This document shows positions 1-7,593 of a DNA stretch of 14,722 bases, piece after piece. This DNA comes from UBA8437 sp003445035. GTDB lineage: Bacteria > Planctomycetota > Planctomycetia > Planctomycetales > Planctomycetaceae. The DNA lies in assembly GCA_937901285.1 (NCBI GenBank), contig CALCHI010000555.1:1-14722 (forward strand). Reading direction: 5' to 3'. The stretch's first letter is position 1; each line of letters opens with the position of its first letter. A model generated the notes under the pieces. It was given only the letters and a program-made list of their open reading frames with translations, made no database searches and was not told where the DNA came from. Position numbers and translations under genes: made by a program.

Positions 1-297
1 GACCACGCGACCGAGCATCACGTGTTCGGCCTTGAAGACCGTTCCCATGCCACCTCGTCCAAGCAGGTCCAGCAGGCGGTAGTTGCCCAGTTGGAAATCA
101 TCGCGTCCGGAGAGCAGTCTCTGAACCTGCCAGCCGGTCAGTTGGCCCCGCCTGACCAACTTTCGACCGAGCGGTTCGGCCTGCACGACATCGCGAACCG
201 GATCGATTTCGGCGTGCAGCGCTTCGAGGTCATCTCGCGTCAGCAAGTTGCTGCGTTCGAGACGATCGAGAAACTGGCCGAGGTCAATCGCGGGCAT
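1..297 (-). CDS. Ser/Thr protein kinase (Hanks type), N-terminal fragment cut by the window edge
   Basis: Only the first 99 codons are present and the gene continues past base 1. The ATG at 297 is the first start after an in-frame TGA about 18 nt upstream, so the N-terminus is well fixed. Residues 1-70 form the pre-kinase region common in planctomycete kinases: a 'FLDRLERSNLLT' helix and then 'LVRRGQLTGWQVQRLLSGR'. Residues 71-87 begin the kinase N-lobe (LGNYRLLDLL followed by the glycine-rich loop GRGGMGTV at 80-87), then FKAEH. The catalytic Lys, HRD and DFG motifs lie outside the window, so activity cannot be judged. It lies about 200 bp downstream of the AAA+ ATPase gene on the same strand and may be cotranscribed with it. 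Family assignment is firm; the substrate is unknown. Confidence 0.9.
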   Translation of the reverse strand, partial: MPAIDLGQFLDRLERSNLLTRDDLEALHAEIDPVRDVVQAEPLGRKLVRRGQLTGWQVQRLLSGRDDFQLGNYRLLDLLGRGGMGTVFKAEHVMLGRVV

Positions 298-304
298 GGC
301 CGGG

Positions 305-472
305 TCACCGCTTCAGGGGAGTCATCGGCACGCGGACCGGTCGCCCGGCATCCACGTCCTCCTCCGCCGGCCCGCCCGCCAGCATCGGTCGGCTTTCAGA
401 GTAATGCGCTTCAAGCAGAAGCCGCAAGACGGAAAACCGGGCCGTCCGCCTTCGGTTCGACGTGTCCAGCAA
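305..472 (-). CDS. Possible small ORF between the AAA+ ATPase and kinase genes (uncertain)
   Basis: Reading the minus strand from a TTG at 472 gives 55 codons ending in TGA at 305-307, only 7 nt before the kinase ATG. An internal ATG at 385 would give 26 aa (MLAGGPAEED…VPMTPLKR). The frame is open from the 3' end of the AAA+ gene onward. The product is Arg/Leu-rich and I do not recognise it. In its favour are the tight spacing to the kinase and its position inside a same-strand gene run. Against it are the TTG start, the lack of a clear Shine-Dalgarno sequence, and the ease with which high-GC DNA keeps frames open. It may be a coupling or leader peptide, or simply chance. Confidence 0.2.
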   Translation of the reverse strand: MLDTSNRRRTARFSVLRLLLEAHYSESRPMLAGGPAEEDVDAGRPVRVPMTPLKR

Positions 473-500
473 ACGCCGAAGAATCCGGCAACACTCCAGG

Positions 501-1940
501 CTACAGGCCGTACTTCGCCTGCCCCGAACGGGTCGACTTGTTCAGGCGATTGTGACAGTGCAGCCCCTCGAGCACGAACTCGGCAACACTGGCCCGAGCG
601 GATTGGCGCGTCGAATCGTCGCCAATCGACTCATCGAGTTCGGGATCCAGGTGAACCAGGAGCTCGTCGAGTTGACCCACAAAATCCGGGATCGCCTTGA
701 GCCGCTCCAGAAATTCGCCGGCCGGCACATCATCGCCGACGGCGACCGGTTCGCCGGTCTCAAAATGTTCGACGACATCGCGGAACTGGCGAGTCTTCAA
801 CCCGGCGTCGAAAACATTTCGCACCGCCTCCTCAGCCAACCGGGCCACCAACCCGTCTTCCTCACCCGGCTCCTCCGTCATGTTCAACTCCATCTTCCCC
901 CGAGAACTCGCCCTCAGGGCGACCAGGTCACTGACCCTCACCACGGCCGCGGCCTGGCCAAGCACCGCCGCCCTCCGTTCGGCGTTCGAGATGGCGTTCT
1001 CCATGTTGGCAATCGACATCCGCACGCTGACACCCGACTGCTGGTTGACGTGTGGACTGCTGCGAGCCAGCCGCGCAATCTCCTCGACCACCTCCTTGAT
1101 CCAACCCGGCACGATCACGCTGACCGCCCCCTCACGCTCCACCCACGCATTCTCCTCGGTGATCCTGACTCCGATCTCACGAGTCAACGGATAGTGGGTG
1201 CGGATCACACTGCCAATCCGGTCCTTCAGGGGAGTCACCAACCGGCCCCGGTTGGTGTAGTCCTCGGGATTGGCACTGAAGACCATGCACAGGTCCAATT
1301 CCAGCCGGAGGGGAAACCCGCGGATCTGCACGTCACGTTCCTCGAGGACGTTGAACAGACCCACCTGGATCTTGGGGCTCAGGTCCGGGAGCTCGTTCAT
1401 ACAGAAGATGCCGCGGTGGCTCCTGGGCACCAGGCCGAAGTGCAGAACGTCTTCGCTGGAGAGATGCTGGCCCTCGGCGTGCTTGATCAGGTCGATCTCG
1501 CCAATCAAATCCGCAATCGTCACATCCGGGGTGGCCAGTTTCTCGTTGTACCGGTCCTCCCGACCGATCCATTCCACCGGACACCCGTCACCCTCGGCCG
1601 TCACCCGCTCGCGGGCGAACTTCGAGAGAGGCTGCAGTGGATCATCATGCATCTCCGATCCCGCCACCACCGGAATCGTCTCATCGAGTAGTTCAACCAA
1701 CAGTCTCAGCATCCGCGTTTTGCCCTGCCCCCTCAATCCGAGAAAGAGCATGTCGTGGCGGGAGAGCACGGCGTTCTGGACCTGCGGGATCACCGTCTGG
1801 TCGTAACCCAGGATTCCGGGAAACAACGGGCGGCCGTCAGCCAACCGTGCCAGCAAGTTGGCTCGCATCTCGTCTTTGACACTTCGGGACTGGTAACCGC
1901 TGGCTCGGAGTTCACCAAGATTGCGAGGGTAATCGGTCAT
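501..1940 (-). CDS. ChlI/MoxR-like AAA+ ATPase (annotated as magnesium chelatase subunit I in relatives)
   Basis: A 479-aa protein of the AAA+ class related to the magnesium-chelatase ChlI and MoxR clades, whose members remodel partner proteins through ATP hydrolysis. Visible motifs are Walker A GLRGQGKT (68-75), a Walker B region GIFCMNELPDL (177-187) with Asn182 before the catalytic Glu183, sensor 1 in FSANPEDY (221-228, Asn224), a likely arginine finger in LKDRIG (238-243), and a sensor-2 Arg near 307. The C-terminal third (350-479) is acidic, helical and unassigned. I chose the ATG at 1940 (MTDYPRNLGEL); the longer frame to 2198 runs into the divergent kinase gene and lacks family-like sequence. 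No VWA-domain partner gene, usual for chelatase-type ATPases, is in the window. A chelatase role is therefore unlikely, and protein remodelling is the better guess. A weak minus-strand -10 (TAGACT, 1993-1988) lies upstream. Confidence 0.85.
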   Translation of the reverse strand: MTDYPRNLGELRASGYQSRSVKDEMRANLLARLADGRPLFPGILGYDQTVIPQVQNAVLSRHDMLFLGLRGQGKTRMLRLLVELLDETIPVVAGSEMHDDPLQPLSKFARERVTAEGDGCPVEWIGREDRYNEKLATPDVTIADLIGEIDLIKHAEGQHLSSEDVLHFGLVPRSHRGIFCMNELPDLSPKIQVGLFNVLEERDVQIRGFPLRLELDLCMVFSANPEDYTNRGRLVTPLKDRIGSVIRTHYPLTREIGVRITEENAWVEREGAVSVIVPGWIKEVVEEIARLARSSPHVNQQSGVSVRMSIANMENAISNAERRAAVLGQAAAVVRVSDLVALRASSRGKMELNMTEEPGEEDGLVARLAEEAVRNVFDAGLKTRQFRDVVEHFETGEPVAVGDDVPAGEFLERLKAIPDFVGQLDELLVHLDPELDESIGDDSTRQSARASVAEFVLEGLHCHNRLNKSTRSGQAKYGL

Positions 1941-2036
1941 TGCGGGGCCAGGCAGACGGGGGTCGGAGCAAAGAAATCCACTGACCCAGTCTAGCCACCG
2001 CCGGAGAGTCGAGAAACCAAACCGCCCGAGAGGACC

Positions 2037-2066
2037 TTGGCAGGCGTTTGACGGGCATCGTATGAT
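2037..2066 (+). promoter_or_regulatory. Sigma70-type promoter of the TM kinase gene
   Basis: TTGGCA (2037-2042), an 18-bp spacer, then TATGAT (2061-2066) flanked by CG and CGGG. It would start transcription near 2073, about 26 nt before the kinase ATG. It lies in the 158-bp gap between the divergent AAA+ and kinase genes. Confidence 0.6.
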
Positions 2067-2098
2067 CGGGTAACCGGCCCCCCCGACAAAACCCTGCC

Positions 2099-3769
2099 AT
2101 GCCAATCCCTCCCGAAAACGATGCGACGTCGGAGTCCGCCGGGAACACGGGCGAATTCCACTCTGATGACGACACCGGCTTCTCGGTGAACTCGCCATCG
2201 AGCGATGTCAGCTCGGAGCAACCGTCGGCGTCCCCCGTGGATCCCGCCAATCTGGGGGGATCGACCCTGGGCGATTTCCATCTGCTGCGAATTCTCGGCA
2301 GCGGCGGCATGGCCAACGTCTACCTGGCCGAACAGATCTCCCTGAAGCGCAAGGTCGCCCTGAAGGTGCTCCGCCCCGACCTGCTGGCCGACGACACCTA
2401 CCTCGAACGATTCGCCCGCGAAGCCACCGCCGCGGCCGGTCTTAACCACAACAACATCGTCCAGGTCTTCAGTGTCGGCGAACAGGACGGGCTGCATTAC
2501 ATCGCCCAGGAATACGTCCAGGGCGTCAATCTCCGTGAGTTCCTCAACCGCAAGGGACCACCAGAGGCCACGGTCGCCGTCCACATCATTCGCCAGGTCG
2601 CCTTGGCCCTGACGGCCGCTGCCGAAGCGGGCATCGTGCACCGGGACATCAAGCCCGAGAACATCTTGCTGACCCGCCAGGGCGTGGTGAAAGTGACCGA
2701 CTTCGGCCTGGCTCAACTCAACCGCGAAGCCGAGCCCACCAACCTCACGCTGACCCAGGTCGGCACCACGATGGGGACTCCCTTGTACATGAGTCCCGAA
2801 CAGGTCAACGGGTCGCGAGTCGATCACCGCAGCGACATCTATTCCCTGGGCGTCACCTGCTACCACTTGCTGGCCGGCCGACCCCCGTTCCGGGGTGAGA
2901 CGGCCATCAGTGTCGCGGTCCAGCACGTCAACAAGACCCCCGACCCCCTGGTCCAACAGCGGACCGACCTGCCCCGGCGGCTGTGCGAACTGGTCCATCG
3001 CATGATGGCCAAGCAACCCGACGACCGCCTCCCGGACGCCTCGACACTGCTTGAAGAACTCGACACCGTGCAGCGGAGACTCGGCAGCGGTCGCGGGGGA
3101 GCCGAGGCCGACTGGATCGACTACGAGCCTCCGACATCCGCCTGGTCAAGAGTGCTTGACCTGCTCCCGGAAATCGACTGGGGGCGTCAGCAGCGATGGC
3201 TGGTGTGGCCCGCCGCCTGCCTGCTGTCCGCGTTGGCCGCCGGAACTGTCTCGCTGCTGATCCGGCCATCCGGACCGCTCGAGTCCAATCCATCACTCGA
3301 GAGCCAGGTACCCCAGGAAGACGCCGTCGAAAAACAGTTCTTTTACGCCATGATGGTCAACAGCACCGAAGCCTGGCAGGCGGTGATCAATCGGCATCCC
3401 GACGAGACGCTGTTCGTCAACCGGGCCAAGCACCGCCTGGCGATGCACCACCTGAGAAGCCTGAGGATTGACGACGCGCGGCCGATCTTCGAAGAACTCA
3501 TCCTGGCCGGAGAAACCGAGCCCGACCTGGTGGCCAGCGGCCTGGCGGGCCGGGCCGTCATTGCCAGCTACGACGGCCACTTCGAGGAGTCCCAGGACAT
3601 CATTGCCGAGGACCTGCTTCCGCTCCGGGAATTCCTCAACGCCGAAATGGAACAGCTGATTCGAGACACGATCACCCGCAACCGCGAACAATCCGACCTG
3701 GCGATCCAGCAGGGGCTGGAAGATTTCTTCCGCAACGAGAGTCCGACAATCGATCCCGAGGCGAATTGA
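2099..3769 (+). CDS. Transmembrane Ser/Thr protein kinase (Hanks type)
   Basis: A 556-aa PknB-like kinase. Residues 1-55 are an acidic, Ser/Thr-rich tail. The kinase domain spans about 60-325: glycine loop GSGGMANV (67-74), catalytic Lys89 in VALKV, alpha-C Glu108, HRD at 181-183 with Asn188, DFG at 201-203, an activation segment rich in Thr (214-227), and SPEQ (232-235) in place of APE. All residues needed for catalysis are present. A membrane helix at about 367-388 follows. The outer domain, about 390-556, is helical and TPR-like in character with no named domain. This topology suggests that an outside or periplasmic signal controls a cytoplasmic kinase. The Thr-rich activation loop is the usual autophosphorylation site and could be read by the FHA domain of the next gene, which is an inference from adjacency. 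A promoter lies directly upstream, and the stop codon overlaps the -35 box of the next gene. Confidence 0.93.
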   Translation: MPIPPENDATSESAGNTGEFHSDDDTGFSVNSPSSDVSSEQPSASPVDPANLGGSTLGDFHLLRILGSGGMANVYLAEQISLKRKVALKVLRPDLLADDTYLERFAREATAAAGLNHNNIVQVFSVGEQDGLHYIAQEYVQGVNLREFLNRKGPPEATVAVHIIRQVALALTAAAEAGIVHRDIKPENILLTRQGVVKVTDFGLAQLNREAEPTNLTLTQVGTTMGTPLYMSPEQVNGSRVDHRSDIYSLGVTCYHLLAGRPPFRGETAISVAVQHVNKTPDPLVQQRTDLPRRLCELVHRMMAKQPDDRLPDASTLLEELDTVQRRLGSGRGGAEADWIDYEPPTSAWSRVLDLLPEIDWGRQQRWLVWPAACLLSALAAGTVSLLIRPSGPLESNPSLESQVPQEDAVEKQFFYAMMVNSTEAWQAVINRHPDETLFVNRAKHRLAMHHLRSLRIDDARPIFEELILAGETEPDLVASGLAGRAVIASYDGHFEESQDIIAEDLLPLREFLNAEMEQLIRDTITRNREQSDLAIQQGLEDFFRNESPTIDPEAN

Positions 3770-3795
3770 CCGTTTGGCCGAACCGTCCGTATGAT
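3766..3795 (+). promoter_or_regulatory. Sigma70-type promoter of the FHA-phosphatase gene, overlapping the kinase stop codon
   Basis: TTGACC (3766-3771) overlaps the kinase TGA (3767-3769). An 18-bp spacer leads to TATGAT (3790-3795) preceded by CCG. The start of transcription would be near 3803, about 50 nt before the TTG start. This lets the phosphatase be expressed independently of the kinase. Confidence 0.6.
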
Positions 3796-3854
3796 GACCG
3801 TCGGAGTCGATTGACCGGCGCGGCGAGCCGGCCGGTCCAACGGGAATCCCAGCC

Positions 3855-5585
3855 TTGGCTTACATCACCTCTCAACAGGGAAACGTCCCCTGGAACTTGC
3901 TTGAGCTCCATGGTGAGCGGACCGTCTTCGGACGGCATCCCAGCAGCCAGATCGTGCTCGACAACGAGGCCGTCAGTCGACATCACGCGCAGATCCTCGA
4001 AAGCCACGGACACTTCTTTCTCGAAGATCTCAAGAGTCGAAACGGAACGCTGGTCAACGGCCGCCCCGTCGACCAACCGACCGAACTGCGGGACAAGGAC
4101 TCGATCACCCTGTGTGACTTCGAGTTTCATTTCCACGAGCAGGAACCCGACTCTCCGCCGGCGACCACATTCCATCGTCCGGAACCCGCCGAATCCGACA
4201 CCGATTCCGATACCGACAACAGCCGTTACTTTGCTGTCGGCGTCGAACCGATCGACGACGCCTCCACCTCTTCCTCGATCGTCTCCAAGCTCAGCATGGT
4301 CTCGATCGGCCGCGAACAGGTCGTCGCCGATCCCGAGGCGAAGCTGCAGGCGGTGCTGGAGATCTCCAAGAGCCTCGGACAGGTACTCGAACTCGACGAA
4401 GTCCTCACGCGAGTGCTCGATGGACTCTTCGAGATCTTCCCACAGGCCGATGAGGGCTTCGTGCTGCTCAACGAGCCGAGTTCCACGACCCCGGTGATCC
4501 GGGCCACTCGCAGCCGGTCCGAATCCGGGGACCGTACCCCGTCGATCAGCCTGACAATCGTCCGTGAGGCCATGCAGAGCGGCGAGGCAATTCTCAGCGC
4601 CGACGTGATGGGAGACAACCGGTTTCTGGGCAGCCAGAGCATCGCGGGAATGCAACTGAGATCCATGATCTGTGCTCCGTTGATGGGACAGGATGGTCAG
4701 TCGCTGGGGGTCATTCAGTTGTCCAGCCGCGATGTGAGACTCCCGTTTGAAGAGAGTGATCTTGATGTGCTGATCGGCGTTGCCACCCAGGGGGCCCTGG
4801 CCATAGAAAACGCGGCTCTCCACGCCAAGGTTCTCAGACAACGCGACCTCGACCGGGAACTCGAGTTCGCCACCCAGGTCCAACTGGGGTTCCTGCCCAA
4901 CAAGCGACCCGAGGCGGCGGGACTGGACTTCTGCGACTATTACGAAGCGGCCAATCGCGTGGGAGGCGACTACTTCGACTACGTCGAACTCCCCGGCGGC
5001 CGGGTCGCCGTCGCTATCGCCGACGTGGCCGGCAAGGGCATCCCCGCGGCTCTGCTGATGGCCCGCCTCTACTCGGCCACCCGCTACCACCTGCTCAGCC
5101 AGCCCGACCTCGGACTGGCACTCTCGGATCTCAATCGTGACATTTCCACCAGCGGACTCGGCCACCGTTTCATCACCTGCGTGTTGGCTGTGGTCGACCC
5201 GGCGGCAGGCCATGTCGCGGTGGCCAACGCCGGCCACCTGCCTCCGCTGATCCGTCACGCCGACGGTTCGATCACCGAGTTCATCTCACAACACCCGGGG
5301 ATGCCCCTGGGAATCGTGCCCGACCAGGAATTCCGTCAACAGGAGCATCCCTTGACTCCCGGGGACACCTGGTTGATGTTCACCGACGGGATCACCGAGG
5401 CGATGAACGCCGACAGCGAGATCTTTGGTACCCAGCGGCTGAAGCAGAGCCTGTCCGGTGCCCCCGCGGAACTCGACGCGATGATCCTCAGCATCGTCAG
5501 CGATGTCGAAGCTCACTGCGGCGAGCGAGACCAGAGCGATGACATGTGCCTGACCGCGTTTCGCTGCATGGACTCGACCGCGTGA
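3855..5585 (+). CDS. FHA-GAF-PP2C (SpoIIE/RsbU-type) protein phosphatase, TTG start
   Basis: A 576-aa cytoplasmic signalling protein with three domains. The FHA domain (about 1-95) has the phosphothreonine-binding residues Gly26-Arg27, SRHH (41-44) and NG (63-64). An acidic linker (DSDTDSDTD, near 114-122) leads to a GAF-like domain (about 165-320), then a short coiled segment. The SpoIIE-type PP2C domain (about 350-570) has metal-ligand motifs GGDYFD (Asp372), ADVAGKG (Asp390), FTDG (Asp511) and DDM (562-564). Family members dephosphorylate Ser/Thr on anti-sigma-factor antagonists or other targets. The start must be TTG at 3855: an in-frame TGA lies at 3795, no ATG or GTG lies between, and the FHA fold begins at residue 4-5. 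No strong Shine-Dalgarno is seen (CGGGA at 3841). The likely role is to bind the phosphorylated upstream kinase or its substrate and reverse signalling; its target is not visible here. Confidence 0.92.
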   Translation: MAYITSQQGNVPWNLLELHGERTVFGRHPSSQIVLDNEAVSRHHAQILESHGHFFLEDLKSRNGTLVNGRPVDQPTELRDKDSITLCDFEFHFHEQEPDSPPATTFHRPEPAESDTDSDTDNSRYFAVGVEPIDDASTSSSIVSKLSMVSIGREQVVADPEAKLQAVLEISKSLGQVLELDEVLTRVLDGLFEIFPQADEGFVLLNEPSSTTPVIRATRSRSESGDRTPSISLTIVREAMQSGEAILSADVMGDNRFLGSQSIAGMQLRSMICAPLMGQDGQSLGVIQLSSRDVRLPFEESDLDVLIGVATQGALAIENAALHAKVLRQRDLDRELEFATQVQLGFLPNKRPEAAGLDFCDYYEAANRVGGDYFDYVELPGGRVAVAIADVAGKGIPAALLMARLYSATRYHLLSQPDLGLALSDLNRDISTSGLGHRFITCVLAVVDPAAGHVAVANAGHLPPLIRHADGSITEFISQHPGMPLGIVPDQEFRQQEHPLTPGDTWLMFTDGITEAMNADSEIFGTQRLKQSLSGAPAELDAMILSIVSDVEAHCGERDQSDDMCLTAFRCMDSTA

Positions 5586-7567
5586 GCACTGATGTCCGTT
5601 CAATCCTGGGACCCGACGGCCAGATCGCCCGTCGCTTGGAGACCTACGAGACACGACCGCAGCAACTGGAGATGGCCGAGGCGGTGGCCGAAGCCATCCG
5701 ACGAAACGAGCACCTGGTCGTGGAGGCCGGAACCGGGATCGGCAAGAGTTTCTCGTACCTGATCCCGGCGATCCTGGCCGTCGCCGGTGACCCGTCCGAC
5801 AACGATCGTCCTCGTCGGATCGTCATCTCGACTCACACGATCGCACTGCAGGAACAGCTGATCACTCGCGATATCCCGTTTCTCAACGCGGTGCTGCCGG
5901 TCGAGTTCTCCGCCGTGTTGGCCAAGGGACGAAGCAACTACATCAGTCTCAGGCGCCTCGCTGGAGCCGTCGCGCGTGAGCAGGCGATGTTCAACCAGCC
6001 GGCCGAGGTCGAACAACTCGAATCCCTGGTGGACTGGTCGCTGAACACAACCGACGGCAGCCGCAGCGACCTCGGCTTCCGGCCCCTGCCAACCGTCTGG
6101 GACGAAGTCGTCAGCGACCGCAACAACTGTCTCCGCCGCAGTTGCCCGCAGCACGAAGAGTGCTTCTATTACCAGGCGCTGCGACGTGCGCAAAATGCCG
6201 ACATCCTGATCGTCAACCACGCGCTGTTCTTCTCGGATCTCGCCGTTCGCCGTGCCGGAGGGCGACTGCTGCCCGACTACGACGTGGTGATCTTCGACGA
6301 GGCCCACACCGTCGAAGCCGTCGCCGCTGATCATCTCGGACTCACCGTCACCAGCGGTCAGCTCGATTTCGCACTCAACCGACTCTACAACGACCGCCAG
6401 AACCGCGGCCTGCTGGTGCATCACCAGCAGCGACGTCTCCAGAAACTTGCCCAGGACGCTCGCCTGGCCGCCGTGGACTTCTTCGAAACGATCCACGACT
6501 GGCAGCAGTCACAGAAATCGCCCAACGGCCGCGTCCGCGTCCCCCCATCGCTGCCCAACCCGCTCAGTGAACCGCTCAGACAACTCGCCGGCGACGTGAT
6601 CGACATCGCCGGCCAGATCGAATCCGACGCCGAGCGAATCGAATTGACAGCGGCCGCCGAACGGGCCGGGGATCTCGCCGCAGCGGTCGACACCTGGATG
6701 TCGCACCAGGTCGATGATGCGGTCTACTGGATAGAGACCCAGCAGCACCGACAACACACCACCACCCGCCTGGCCTCCAGCCCCATCGACATCGCCCCGA
6801 TTCTCAGGCAACTGCTCTTCGATCGGGTCCCCACGGCGATCCTGACCAGTGCCACGCTGGCTGTGGGACGGGACAACTTCGAGTTCAGTACCGGCCGCCT
6901 CGGCATCTCCGACGCGCGGCACGTGCGGCTGGGCAGCCCCTTCGATTACCAGTCGCAGTGTCGCCTGATCCTGCCGTCGAGAATGCCGGAACCCCAACAG
7001 ACCGACGACTACACGAAAGCGTGTGCCGAGGCGATCCGCCGCCACGTGACGGCCAGCCACGGCGGAACCCTGGTGTTGTTCACCAGCTACTCCATGCTCA
7101 AGGGAACCGCCGCCGAAGTCTCCGACTGGTGTGAACAAAACGGCCGCACCCTGTTCTGCCAGGGTGGCGCGATGTCTCGCACGCTGATGCTCGAACGGTT
7201 CCGCCAGGAAACGGGAGCCGTACTGTTCGGAACCGAGAGTTTCTGGCAGGGAGTCGACCTGCCGGGCGAGGCGCTGGAAACGGTGATCATCACCCGACTG
7301 CCCTTCAGCGTCCCGGACCACCCGCTGCTGGAGGCCCGGCTGGAACGCATCCGGGCCCGCGGTGGTGACCCCTTCGTCGAATACCAACTGCCCGAAGCGG
7401 TGTTGAAGCTCAAGCAGGGATTCGGTCGGCTGATCCGTCGAGCTTCCGACAACGGCCGTGTCGTGATCCTGGATCCCCGAATTCGTACCAAGCCCTACGG
7501 TCGCGTGTTTCTCGAAAGCCTGCCCGATTGCCGGAGAGAGATCGAGGAAGACTGGGACGACGTGTGA
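5582..7567 (+). CDS. dinG: DinG/XPD-family superfamily 2 DNA helicase
   Basis: A 661-aa helicase of the DinG/YoaA/XPD family, which unwinds DNA 5' to 3' during repair or the clearing of structured DNA and R-loops. Motifs: Walker A AGTGIGKS (49-56, Lys55), DEAH (239-242), SAT (423-425), WQGVD (555-559) and motif VI QGFGRLIRR (612-620). Three iron-sulfur cysteines, Cys183, Cys188 and Cys194, have the same spacing as three of the four in E. coli DinG. At the first ligand position (KGRSNYxS) there is Ser122 instead of Cys, so the cluster may be altered or lost. I chose GTG 5582, which forms a GTGA overlap with the phosphatase stop (5583-5585), because family homology begins right after it. The in-frame GTG at 5546 is the alternative and would add 12 residues. 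No separate promoter is seen, so expression probably depends on the phosphatase transcript. Confidence 0.9.
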   Translation: MSTDVRSILGPDGQIARRLETYETRPQQLEMAEAVAEAIRRNEHLVVEAGTGIGKSFSYLIPAILAVAGDPSDNDRPRRIVISTHTIALQEQLITRDIPFLNAVLPVEFSAVLAKGRSNYISLRRLAGAVAREQAMFNQPAEVEQLESLVDWSLNTTDGSRSDLGFRPLPTVWDEVVSDRNNCLRRSCPQHEECFYYQALRRAQNADILIVNHALFFSDLAVRRAGGRLLPDYDVVIFDEAHTVEAVAADHLGLTVTSGQLDFALNRLYNDRQNRGLLVHHQQRRLQKLAQDARLAAVDFFETIHDWQQSQKSPNGRVRVPPSLPNPLSEPLRQLAGDVIDIAGQIESDAERIELTAAAERAGDLAAAVDTWMSHQVDDAVYWIETQQHRQHTTTRLASSPIDIAPILRQLLFDRVPTAILTSATLAVGRDNFEFSTGRLGISDARHVRLGSPFDYQSQCRLILPSRMPEPQQTDDYTKACAEAIRRHVTASHGGTLVLFTSYSMLKGTAAEVSDWCEQNGRTLFCQGGAMSRTLMLERFRQETGAVLFGTESFWQGVDLPGEALETVIITRLPFSVPDHPLLEARLERIRARGGDPFVEYQLPEAVLKLKQGFGRLIRRASDNGRVVILDPRIRTKPYGRVFLESLPDCRREIEEDWDDV

Positions 7568-7569
7568 CC

Positions 7570-7593
7570 GCCGTCGCGAACGGGCCTAGCGAC
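7570..7593. terminator. Weak hairpin in the convergent gap between dinG and the secreted-protein gene
   Basis: Only 18 bp separate two convergent stop codons (7567 and 7586). GTCGC (7573-7577) can pair with GCGAC (7589-7593) around an 11-nt loop, and the flanking GCC can pair with a later GGC across a bulge. No T-run follows on either strand. It could help end both transcripts, but it is not a classical intrinsic terminator. Confidence 0.25.

Noticed and set aside
462..1691. A 409-codon open frame on the plus strand opposite the AAA+ ATPase
   Set aside because: It is the antisense shadow of a strongly conserved AAA+ domain on the minus strand; its His/Arg/Pro-rich translation has no domain character.
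1941..2198. An 86-residue N-terminal extension of the AAA+ protein
   Set aside because: It overlaps the promoter and first codons of the divergent kinase and has low-complexity, non-family sequence; ATG 1940 fits the family start.
1991..3016. A 341-codon minus-strand frame opposite the TM kinase
   Set aside because: The plus-strand kinase motifs run through the same bases, and the antisense product shows no recognisable motif.
3672..5258. A 528-codon open frame on the minus strand opposite the FHA-GAF-PP2C gene
   Set aside because: All three domains on the plus strand are intact with catalytic residues. The antisense frame is a high-GC codon-bias artefact.
5546..5581. GTG at 5546 as the dinG start
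   Set aside because: It would add 12 residues encoded over the conserved end of the phosphatase. The GTGA overlap at 5582 is better placed against the family start.
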